From the NCBI GenBank assembly GCA_949358305.1, contig OX442322.1, forward strand, positions 8,122,001 through 8,186,000: 64,000 nucleotides of DNA, written 5' to 3'. This stretch comes from Strigamia acuminata. Taxonomy: Eukaryota; Arthropoda; Chilopoda; Geophilomorpha; Linotaeniidae. The notes under the pieces are model-generated. The model was not told the origin of the DNA. It did not search any database and saw only the letters and a list, made by a program, of their open reading frames with translations. The position numbers were made by a program, and so were the translations under genes. Positions within the stretch are counted from its first letter, which is position 1; each line of letters begins with the position of its first letter. This document shows, one piece after another, positions 33,577 to 41,974 of this stretch.

Positions 33577-34353
33577 TCAAGGATGCCAAAACAAACGAGC
33601 GACCTTGATCACGTATGAAAAACGTGACTCAAAAAGTCCTACACAAGTTTGAAATATTTTCGGCGATTCGTTTGGAACGAAATTCGCACGAAAATCACTA
33701 TTAAATTTTAACGTTAATGACTGACAGCCCTTGCAATGAGAGACTGACCAGTAACTAGCTTCAAAAAATCTAAATCTCCCCTGGTTATGCCAGTTATATG
33801 GAGATGCATGCATAAAATTAAAGAAAACACTAAAACAATTTGCAATAAAATTCACTTTTACTAAATTTCCCTTAAGATTAGCATATGAAACAGCAATAAC
33901 ACCAAAAAGAATACCCAAAACAATACCCTCATGCAAACAAAACCTCCAAAATAAATGCACTGAATGATAAAACACAAGAAAAGCAATAAATCCAGGGGCG
34001 AATCGACTTCTCAGCACAGCGCGTTGTGTTATCCTTATCCAAGATGGCGACCGTAGAATCCCGCTGATGACACACAAAAGTTCGCACTCGACGCAAGAGC
34101 TGTCCCAGTCGTGACTGTTGTCACGTTGAACGGCGACACTCGTAGCAGACGACGAATCACGAACGTATTGTTCTCCCGTCGCAACAAACACGCGAAGAAA
34201 CGTATCCAAAACGAACCGGAAAAACTCACAGATTTCAGACGGAATCCTGGTCACGTGCACCAAAAGAACGTATTCGATGTTGCGGTCTGTCAACACCAAA
34301 CAGCTAGGAATGGGGTTGGGGCTATTTGAATTTCCCGCCTCTAAAAAACTCAA
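33577..34353 (-). CDS. Leader-spanning open frame of element F (258 codons, uncertain)
   Basis: Begins 76 bp inside the LTR, crosses the primer site reading HVTRI, covers ITQR at the CACAACGC motif, and ends FWHP at 33577, about 210 bp before gag. The A frame ends at a similar point. An earlier in-frame start seen in C and N is cut off here by one extra T in a T run of the LTR. No known domain. Confidence 0.3.
   Translation of the reverse strand: MSFLEAGNSNSPNPIPSCLVLTDRNIEYVLLVHVTRIPSEICEFFRFVLDTFLRVFVATGEQYVRDSSSATSVAVQRDNSHDWDSSCVECELLCVISGILRSPSWIRITQRAVLRSRFAPGFIAFLVFYHSVHLFWRFCLHEGIVLGILFGVIAVSYANLKGNLVKVNFIANCFSVFFNFMHASPYNWHNQGRFRFFEASYWSVSHCKGCQSLTLKFNSDFRANFVPNESPKIFQTCVGLFESRFSYVIKVARLFWHP
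33775..33804 (-). promoter_or_regulatory. Conserved leader hairpin of element F
   Basis: As in C, with the outer side intact: CTCC-ATATAA-CTGG-CATAA-CCAG-GGGAG. Confidence 0.6.
34240..34262 (-). promoter_or_regulatory. Primer binding site of element F (tRNA-His-like)
   Basis: TGGTGCACGTGACCAGGATT on the minus strand, 15 nt from the LTR; one extra A compared with the K site. Confidence 0.6.
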
Positions 34354-35791
34354 GTGATCGTATTGTTAAATTCGTACGAAAACCGCGCTGAGAACACAAA
34401 TCCGCACTGAAAACTATTGTTGAATGCATGGAGCATTGATGGGAACACCGTTGATTAATATCCAATGGAGTGCTGAATCAATGGCTAATCCAGGGAAAGG
34501 CTTAACTACTCGCGCCACATTGCTTAAATAACATGAAACGGGAGTAAAATTAAAAACAACTTCTTTAATCTAAGTTAAACAGAAGAGTGAAGAAAATACA
34601 TCAATTACATTGGTTCTTTTGGAACCGCACATGCGCAGTAACCATTACGGCACGCGCCAAGCCGATAGCGGCGAAATACATTAACAAAAGAAACTCCGTT
34701 GTCATAGCAACGGAGGAAACGAAATCACAGCAAAGTTGTAGTTACATAAAAACTGCACGAAATAAAGATTGTGACATACTAAAATGATCACAAGAATACC
34801 AGGAATATTTAATCTAATCACAACAATAAGATCTGAAAAGTAAAACAGTGCAAACGGAGCAAAAACAATGATCGTCAAGCAGACGATCGAGACAGCCAAT
34901 CAGCGTCAAGCAAAATGATGTCATCAAAACATTTGAATTCCGAACGGAATAAAAATGCAAAAATAGCAAAGAATACAGGTGAAAACACTTCGAAATGAAA
35001 TAATAAATAAGTATAATAGTATAATAAATTCAAAGCAAACGATTACATCATCAAAATTGCCGATAAATCAACATGGCGCCCAACGGTCACCTAATCGGCG
35101 GCAAAGCAACACAGTTTGAAAATACAAGTTTAAGATTTGAATAAAAACACCTGACAATGTTGAAATAAATATAGGAAATATAATTTCCCGAACAAAATCA
35201 CACTATTTAATCAAAACTACACAGAAATGGATCGTAACACGAACGAAACGAACATCGTCGGCCGCGCCCATATGGTGGCCGACGACGAACGTTCGTAACG
35301 ACGAAACGAAAACTCTATGACAAAATCTGAGCACACCAAACGAAAGAGCACACCGGAATTAGTACAAAACAATACTAAAACACAACAAAACTACCATAAA
35401 AAGGTGAAAACGAAACGTTAGAAGTTCTGAAATAATAAGACTAGGAATTGAAAAATGACGTCACGCGTATAGCGTAACTGTGCTGCATTTCGACGAATGC
35501 ACTCAAAAATGCCGTACAACTAGAAAAATGCATTAGAATTGATAAAATAAAACAAAATACGCAATAAAATACTGAAAATAAGTGACAATAAATTGAATTA
35601 TCCCATTTCACAACACTAAAACACTAAATAACATTGAAAAAGTTTAATAAGTCAAAATTCCTGTAAAGTGAAAAATATCATTTAATTATGAAAAATAAAA
35701 CACTAAAGGAAAATTAAACAAATCAAAGCAAATTAGTAATATTTATTGACACAATCTCAGCACAACAATTCTTCCACGCTGTCTTGCAACA
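34278..35791 (-). repeat. 5' LTR of element F (1514 bp)
   Basis: Same length as the 3' LTR, no difference noticed. RFX-type palindrome at 34694-34715. Confidence 0.95.
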
Positions 35792-36062
35792 CTGCTATAC
35801 AGACAAACTCCAAAAGGATTTCTAAAATAATTTGAGTGGTTGAATCACAGACTCACTCAAAATCTCAACTAAAACCTTTTTAGAATAAATCCCTAACAAT
35901 TCTGAGAATGTAAATACTCAGACTGACTAACTCTCTTCTAAAATTACAAGTAAACTTCCTCTGTTTACAAATAAATGCTCTAAGAGAACTTAAATAATCC
36001 CTGTTCACAAGAATTCCACTAAAAATCATGCAAACTATAGACTATGCTAGCTAAATCTGTTG

Positions 36063-36090
36063 CTCTCCTGCTTATGCAGTTATAGTAAAG
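36063..36090 (-). promoter_or_regulatory. Conserved leader hairpin of element K
   Basis: On the minus strand ACTATAA-CTGC-ATAA-GCAG-GAGAG. The inner stem has the form of E; the 5' outer strand is weaker (TTTA for CTCC). Confidence 0.5.
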
Positions 36091-36097
36091 CCAAAAC

Positions 36098-36511
36098 TTA
36101 TTTTATATCACTTAAAATGCAATAGCAAGACTCATATCTCCCCCAAAAAGACACAAATAAAAACCCAAAGCAAAACCCATCAAAATCACAAAGAAACAAC
36201 TGAATGTCATCTTCAAAAAGCATGGCGAACTGCTGCACATTGCGTTGTGTCACTTGAACTGGATCCCTGGCATTGATGGTCGCTTCTAGACGATTCTCAG
36301 CTGCACAAACTTGATCGGAAATACATGCGGAACCAGCCGCTAACTGCACAAACCGTCCTGTTGGCACAAATCCCCTGAATCGTCTGTGAAGTGGCCAAAC
36401 TCTAGCTTCACGCACGGTGATCAAACGCGCACGAATCCTGGTCACGGCACCAAAAAACAAACTTCCCCTGTTGCAAACAGACATGTCGAACTCGGAAGTT
36501 GCGTGGTACAT
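36098..36511 (-). CDS. Leader-spanning open frame of element K (137 codons, uncertain)
   Basis: Starts 43 bp inside the LTR, crosses the primer site reading AVTRI, and VTQR over the CACAACGC motif. Same position and register as in family 1. No known domain. Confidence 0.3.
   Translation of the reverse strand: MYHATSEFDMSVCNRGSLFFGAVTRIRARLITVREARVWPLHRRFRGFVPTGRFVQLAAGSACISDQVCAAENRLEATINARDPVQVTQRNVQQFAMLFEDDIQLFLCDFDGFCFGFLFVSFWGRYESCYCILSDIK
36432..36452 (-). promoter_or_regulatory. Primer binding site of element K (tRNA-His)
   Basis: TGGTGCCGTGACCAGGATTC on the minus strand, 16 nt from the LTR. The complement ends TCACGGCACCA, which fits a tRNA starting GCCGTGA; from memory that is animal tRNA-His. 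The cleanest site in the window. Confidence 0.7.
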
Positions 36512-37142
36512 TCATAGGCAACTGTCCTGTTGCGCATCCATGATCGTATAGTAGAAATTCCAGCAGCAGAAAGCGTTAGGCCTAGCATTAGGCCTAGTTC
36601 TCAACCAGTAGATCAAATGGGAAAAACATCTCAGCTAATGGGCAAGCAAATGTGTCTTCAAGGAGGAGGAGAGTCAGCTTGGCTCTCTACTCACTCTTCA
36701 TGTCTGTAGCAAGTGTGCAAGTTAGTCCAAATAAATACTCCATGTAAATGGAACAAAATAACAAGGAGAACTTTTAATTCTAACCTAACAACCACACTTC
36801 ATTTTCCAACAACAACTACTAAGCCTAGCAACAACAAGCGCCTAGCAACCAGTGAACAATGGCGCTAAAAAATAGGCTTAATTACAAATGACAATTACTC
36901 ATTATAAATAACTTATTGCCTCCAAAGAGGGCGCTACGTGTCTCAAACTTAACCCTTTTACATCAAATTGATAACAAGTAATAAAAGCTTAAACTTAACA
37001 TCTATTAGAGGCATAAAATACATAAATAAACAAGTATTAACAATTCCCATTCTTAGTTCCAGAGGAAAGCCAACTTTCCTTCTCAAAGACAAAAGCCAAC
37101 CGCTCATCATGCAAGATGGCGGCACAGCAACTTGCTACCAGC
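36469..37142 (-). repeat. 5' LTR of element K (partial, cut by H1)
   Basis: Ends GCAACA on the minus strand at 36469. Shares segments in order with the M LTR: a taggcct doublet, ggaggaggagag, CTCTCTACTCAC (36683-36694), aaagagggcgc, and caagatggcg (about 37112-37121). M continues about 700 bp beyond the matching point, so K's LTR start was separated by the H1 insertion. Confidence 0.75.
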
Positions 37143-38059
37143 TGTGCAGGCGAACAGGAGCGAACCAGACCAGGACGGGGAAACGATCAGCGACGATGGC
37201 GGAAGAAATCCCAGGAGAAAAGTGAAAGTATAGTGGGTGTGTGGACGTGCGCATGCGCAACCAGACAAGGTCGGGCCCAACCACGGCAATTTAGGGTTAA
37301 CGATCTCAGGCATAAACGTTCGAATCAACTCACAAAGTGGCGGCCAGTAGGAGGAGAAAGCGCGCCCGGTTCTCTACTCACTACACATCATGTAGGCAGA
37401 AGAAATAGACTGGTTTGGGGAAGAAAACAGTAGTTTTATTCCAAAGTGAGAGAGAGGAAAATAAAACTCAACCGTTAGGGTTAAGTTTCAACAACACAAG
37501 AAGCACGCACTCATTGTTGGAATGCGTGACTATGGAAAATGAGGAAATGCATCAGTTACATTACAAAATGTACAAAACCAAGAGAATAAAAGCTTATAAC
37601 TAACAGATGCATTGAAACAAGCAATCCTTTGTCTTAAAAGGCTTAACACTAACATCAGACACAGCTCAGATTTCTAGCACAATCAGGAGCAGTGTCACTT
37701 AAATCAAATAACACTTTTACACTTGCTAATAAAGCATATTAACAACAATCACTAATTGCAAAGCAGACCAAGAGATGGCGCTCAAACACGGGAGGCCAAA
37801 AACTAGTACAAACATAAGAGAAAATGCTCTAGGCTCTACTAAAACTTAAATCTAAAGCAGTGACGAGTTGGCATGACAACGCAGCTCGTCCCAGACGGTC
37901 AAGACCAAGAAATCAGCGCAGGTAAGTGCTCCAAATTCCTGGCGATCAGGCTAAACGATACTAAATGAAGACAAAAAGATTATTAAAAATCTAAAGACAC
38001 TTTCCGTCCAAAAACCAAAAGTTGAACCGCTAACGATTCCATCGCGGTTGCTAGCAACA
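37143..38059 (-). repeat. 3' LTR of element H1 (about 917 bp)
   Basis: Aligns with the 920-bp LTRs of E and H except for a divergent tract at about 37500-37690 and a divergent left end (about 37143-37165) where the usual GCTAGCAACA is not recognisable. Right end GCTAGCAACA at 38059. The exact left border with K is uncertain by some 15 bp. Carries the hairpin 37504-37528. Confidence 0.75.
37504..37528 (-). promoter_or_regulatory. LTR hairpin of H1
   Basis: CACGCA/TGCGTG stem around a loop with AACAATGAG on the minus strand. In E the stem is CGCGCGC/GCGCGTG around the same loop core (38679-38702), a paired change. Confidence 0.45.
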
Positions 38060-38113
38060 GCGTCTTGCCGGCGGGAAGAAGACAACGCCGGAAGAGCTGC
38101 GACTTCTCAAACG
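38060..38113 (-). other. 3' UTR of H1 with CCGGCA motif
   Basis: Spacer from pol stop to LTR. TGCCGG (38066-38071) is CCGGCA on the coding strand, six nt from the LTR. Confidence 0.6.
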
Positions 38114-38138
38114 TCAATCTAACTCAAGCACGCGGATG
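38114..38138 (-). pseudogene. Last codons of H1 pol
   Basis: Encodes the final RVLELD and stop (TGA at 38116-38114). Cut at 38139 by E; gatg here is repeated after E at 54696-54699. Confidence 0.85.
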
Positions 38139-38678
38139 TGTTGCTAGCAACCGCGATGGAATCGTTAGCAGTTCAACTTTTGGGTTTTTAGACAGAAAGT
38201 GTCTTTGGATTTTTATTAATCTTTTTGTCTTCATTTAGTATCGTTTAGCCTGATCGCCAGGAATTTGGAGCACTTACCTGCGCTGATTTCTTGGTCTTGA
38301 CCGTCTGGGACGAGCTGCGTTGCCATGCCAAATCGTCACTGTTTTAGATTTAAGTTTTAGTAGAGCCTAGAGCATTTTCTCTTATGTTTGTACTAGTTTT
38401 TGGCCTCCCGTGTTTGAGCGCCATCTCTTGGTCTGCTTTGCAATTAGTGATTGTTGTTAATATGCTTTATTAGCAAGTGTTAAAGTGTTATTTGATTTAA
38501 GTGACACTGCTCATGCCTGTCAAAGCTTTGAGCTGTGTCTGAGGTTTAGTTTTGGGCCTTTCAGGCCAGAGTGTTCTTTGCCTGAGTGCATCTGTTATTT
38601 ATAAGTATTTATTTCCTATGTATTAGCTTTATTTCCATGTAACTGATGCATTTCGCTCATTTTGTTCTTGCCTATTGT

Positions 38679-38702
38679 CGCGCGCCTAACAATGAGCGCG
38701 TG
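38679..38702 (+). promoter_or_regulatory. LTR hairpin of E
   Basis: CGCGCGC, loop CTAACAATGA, GCGCGTG. Also in the 3' LTR (54316-54339) and in H (about 55417-55440). Confidence 0.45.
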
Positions 38703-38877
38703 CGTCTTGTGTTGTTGAAACTTAACCCTAACGGTTGAGTTTTATTTTCCTCTCTCTCACTTTGGATTAAAGCTGTTGTTTTCTTCCCCAAACCAGTCTA
38801 TTTCTTCTGCCTACATGATGTGTAGTGAGTAGAGAACCGGGCGCGCTTTCTCCTCCTACTGGCCGCCACTTTGTGAG

Positions 38878-39534
38878 TTGATTCGAACGTTTATGCCTGA
38901 GATCGTTAACCCTAAATTGCCGTGGTTGGGCCCGACCTTGTCTGGTTGCGCATGCGCACGTCCACACACCCACTATACTTTCACTTTTCTCCTGGGATTT
39001 CTTCCGCCATCGTCGCTGATCGTTTCCCCGTCCTGGTCTGTTGCCAGTGCTAGCAACAGAATTCACTTCGTGGCGCCGTTTTGTTTGACCAGGATAGATG
39101 ACCGTTTTCGCCAGTTGTGTGCGCCTGATCATCGCGTGCGACTGCGAGCTTCGACCGTCTGTTTCCTGCCTGAGTTTGCGCCAGTGTTTAGTCCAGTCGT
39201 CGCTGTCGTGTGTGTCCAGCGTGTGGTTCCTTGTAGGCAATCGAGCTGCAGAGAAGCCGCATCCAGTTTACGCCGTCGTGTCGAGTGGATCGTCCAGTTG
39301 GCGTCCGAATTTCGTCGTGTGATCACAACGCAGCGTGCATTTGTGCTTTCCATTCGGGAAGATGACATTTTTAGTGTCTTTTCTTGGCTTTTTGGGGGTT
39401 TTTTCGAGTCAATTAGCTTAGTGTGTGTATCAGATTCGGGGAAAGAGTGTGTCTTTTTGTGTAAAGAGTATCTTATCGTGTTAGCTCCATATAACTGCTG
39501 GAAAAAGCAGGGGAGTTTAAGTCGCTTTAAGTAG
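38878..39534 (+). CDS. Leader-spanning open frame of element E (218 codons, uncertain)
   Basis: Starts 46 bp after GTGAGTAG, crosses the remnant primer site reading LTRI (the same register as AVTRI in other families) and ends 19 bp after the leader hairpin. No known domain. Its TQR lies at a different nucleotide offset from family 1, so that match is not counted. Confidence 0.3.
   Translation: MIRTFMPEIVNPKLPWLGPTLSGCACARPHTHYTFTFLLGFLPPSSLIVSPSWSVASASNRIHFVAPFCLTRIDDRFRQLCAPDHRVRLRASTVCFLPEFAPVFSPVVAVVCVQRVVPCRQSSCREAASSLRRRVEWIVQLASEFRRVITTQRAFVLSIREDDIFSVFSWLFGGFFESISLVCVSDSGKECVFLCKEYLIVLAPYNCWKKQGSLSRFK
38947..38958. promoter_or_regulatory. NRF1-type palindrome in E LTR
   Basis: TGCGCATGCGCA. 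Repeated at 54584-54595 and in the LTRs of H and H1. Confidence 0.5.
39071..39095 (+). promoter_or_regulatory. Altered primer site of element E
   Basis: TGGCGCCGT, then TTTGTTT, then GACCAGGAT: the two halves of the tRNA-His-like site with an insertion between them, 12 nt from the LTR. Function uncertain. Confidence 0.45.
39484..39515 (+). promoter_or_regulatory. Conserved leader hairpin of element E
   Basis: CTCC-ATATAA-CTGC-TGGAAAAA-GCAG-GGGAG; same outer pairing as family 1, stem changed by paired substitutions. Confidence 0.6.
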
Positions 39535-39776
39535 AATCGTTTCTAGACGTTGTATCGTCTCGTTAGTTAGCTAAAAGAAAGTTTCTAGACGTCTGACCGT
39601 CTTGTTAGTTGTGTGTTTCTCAGTGAAGCTCACGCGCCATTGGTTGCTATCAAACCGTGGTGTTGTTTTCTTGCTTACGCCAGTGGCGGTTGTGTCGCCT
39701 TGGTGTCTTGCCGTGTGTTAAAAGTTACCGTGCTATCTAATTGTCTTTGCTTTCCTACTTGCAGAGGACATTTGGC

Positions 39777-41974
39777 ATGGCAACTCAGACGGGAACGGGT
39801 TCCAGACCCACCACTCCGGGTGGAACTCCAATCCCTCCGCGAGCTCCTACGCCAGAGCAAATGGACTTGGTGGAGGCTCGCTACAATTCGCTGGTCCAAG
39901 CATTGGATCAATTCCTGACGAGGTCGCGTATCTTGACCGATCCCGGGGAAGTGGAAGCAGCTCTCTTGTCTGCGGAGCAGCAAGAGCGTCGTCTTTTGAA
40001 CGATGCGAATACGTTGCAGGCTTATTGGACTCGTGCAACATATTTGCAAGGAATAGCTCAGATAGAAGAATTGTCTTCTCAGGTAGATCATCTGCGTAAC
40101 AGACATCAGGTGTCTCAGAGGATGGTCACTCATTGGTCAGCGTCGCAGTTGAACCAAACGATTAATACGAGTGCGTTGTCTGGCTTTCCAGGGGCTGGAA
40201 CGACGGTTAATACCCGCCGGCCTCCTAATACGAAGTTGCCTACGCTGCAGACAGTGAAGTTCACTGGAGATGTGGTCAAATTCCGCTCCTTCTTGAGTAG
40301 CTTTGACACATCAGTGCACACCAACTCGGAGTTGTCCGAGACAGAGAAGTTACAATACTTACAGTCTATGTGTGAAGGTGATGCTGCAACGCTCATCTCT
40401 TCCTATCAGTTAGTTGATGGGTCGTATATTCTTGCTAGAGAAGAGCTCATCCGCAGTTACGGAGGTGATGAGGCTCAGAGAACGGCTCTAATGAAGAGTA
40501 TAAAAGATATGAAGCCGATTCTTGACGTGCATCCTACCAAGGTGCTCAAGTCGCAGCTTGCCCGTGTCTCCACGACAGTTCGCATGCTGGAGCAACTGCA
40601 AGTTCCGGTTCAGACTGCTGGGTACGTGCTAGCTGACGACGTTCTCAGGAAGTTCCCGTACCGAATGGTTCTTCGATATTACGAGGTTAAGGGAACCAAG
40701 TCACAGAATTTGGTGAACATGTTGGACTTCTTTGCGGAAGAACTTAAGATTCTTGAGCGCATTGAAGAGGTTATCGGGTTCACACACCTGCCGTCCTTGA
40801 AGCAGGTTTCCGAAAAGGCTGACCGGTCTGAGAAAGAGCGTAAAGGTGCCATGGCGTCTTTGGTCGCTGCTCAGAGTCCGAAAGGGCCGTTAAGTCCAAG
40901 ACAGGGGCCAACCAAGCCCGCTTGTCTGTTCTGTAAGGCTGATCATTTGGCTCAAGATTGTACAAAGGTTGTAGAGGTAGAGGCAAGAACTGAAATAGTT
41001 CGCCGTGACAGGCTCTGTTTCAACTGTCTTCGCAGCGGTCACTCATTCAAGCAGTGTCCAAGTCGTTTTGCCTGCCGGTCGTGCGGTGGTCGTCACCATA
41101 CCGCTATTTGTCGGGGTGCTAAGGACAAATCTCCTGTTCTTCAAGACAGACCAAGGGAATTGCAGGTCGTTACGAACGTTACATTGTCCGTTGCTTCATC
41201 TTTGCAGCTGATGATCTTTTCAGCAGAACTGACCACTAAGTCAGGTGGGTCGCATCGCATTCGAGGCATGCTGGACCCAGGAAGCCATCGCTCCTACATT
41301 CTAAAGAGCTTGGCAGATCGCATTAAGTTGCGACGATGTGGTGTCGTGCACGCTTCTACTCAGCGCTTTAATGAGCGTGATCCAGTGCCGACAGATTACG
41401 ACGTTTTCTCTATACGTCTGAAGTCTCGCCATAATGCGAAAAACATCACAGTGTCCGCTCTGAGTGTGGAACATCTTCCGCAGGTGTCGGGAATCGTTCA
41501 CGCCGAGACCATTGAGAAGGTCAAAGCCCTAGGTCTTGAGTTGGCCGAGGACTTACCGTCGACCGCCCAGCACATTGACGTCCTGTTAGGGGTTGATGTT
41601 TGGTGGCAGGTCTGTCTAAACGGTCGCAAGCGACTCGACCAGTCGTCCGGGTTGATTAACACCATATTCGGATGGATTTTGTCGGGTGCAGCTGGATCTG
41701 CGGATTTGCCTCTCGATGACACGTCTTCAGTAGCTTGCTGTGCGACGTGCGACGTTTCTCCTGACAAAGAGCTGGAACGCCTATGGTCACTTGAAGCTGT
41801 GGGTATTCGTGCAGGAGAGCGCGATTCTGATTTCGTTCGAGATCGATTCGAACAGTCCACTGTTCGCCTCGAAGACGGTCGTTACCAGGTACGCTTACCT
41901 TTTAATGAGCATGTTACCGGACTCGAGTCCAATTGGGAGCTGGCAGTCACGCAGCTTTCCAATACGCTGAAGCG
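39777..41974 (+). pseudogene. gag and protease part of element E polyprotein
   Basis: Start MATQTGTGSR at 39777, as in H; an ATG 36 bp upstream is in frame but not shared. About 733 codons in frame: DUF1759-like region, three zinc knuckles (CLFCKADHLAQDC and two more, about 40920-41110), protease MLDPGSHRSYI, then the linker up to NTLKR. A 10-bp deletion at about 41974 relative to H, between short GCG repeats, shifts the frame just before the reverse transcriptase. Nearly identical to H otherwise. Confidence 0.9.

Larger units (their letters stand above)
33368..34277 (-). other. 5' leader of element F
   Basis: Uninterrupted C-type leader. Primer site 34240-34262, CACAACGC (complement at 34021-34028), hairpin 33775-33804, and one TTTTTGGGGGATAAAAT-like unit (about 33475-33490). 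It shows the empty target site for B (near 34106-34120). Confidence 0.85.
26565..35791 (-). mobile_element. Element F, complete BEL/Pao retrotransposon with one frameshift
   Basis: Minus-strand element with two 1514-bp LTRs that look the same at every place I compared, flanked by the duplication ctgc (26561-26564 and 35792-35795). Coding part and leader match C closely; the LTR is a mosaic. A very recent insertion. Confidence 0.95.
35792..36468 (-). other. Leader of element K, part next to the LTR
   Basis: Holds the primer site (36432-36452), CACAACGC (complement 36242-36249), a TTTTTGGGGGA motif (about 36137-36148) and the hairpin (36063-36090). Its order of motifs is the same as in E. Confidence 0.8.
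25254..37142 (-). mobile_element. Element K, third-family BEL/Pao element, host of the nest
   Basis: Minus-strand element in pieces: gag 25254-26434, leader 26435-26564 and 35792-36468, LTR 36469-37142. It is cut on the left by the C array, in the leader by F (duplication ctgc) and in the LTR by H1. Its gag protein and LTR differ from families 1 and 2. Confidence 0.85.
38139..39058 (+). repeat. 5' LTR of element E (920 bp)
   Basis: TGTTGCTAGCAACC...TGCTAGCAACA; both ends contain the X-box-like GTTGCTAGCAAC or its half. Contains a hairpin (38679-38702), ATTAAA (about 38766), GTGAGTAG (38825-38832), and the NRF1 palindrome TGCGCATGCGCA (38947-38958). Confidence 0.95.
39059..39776 (+). other. 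5' leader of element E
   Basis: Primer-like site 39071-39095, CACAACGC (39324-39331), TTTTTGGGGG (about 39388-39400), hairpin 39484-39515, a tandem-like TTTCTAGACGT doublet (about 39541-39590), then a gap to the gag ATG. Confidence 0.8.

Noticed and set aside
39324-39345. Conserved TQR residues in the leader frame of E as evidence for coding
   Set aside because: The nucleotide motif CACAACGC is read in a different register in E, and TQR arises from the bases beside it. It does not support amino-acid conservation.
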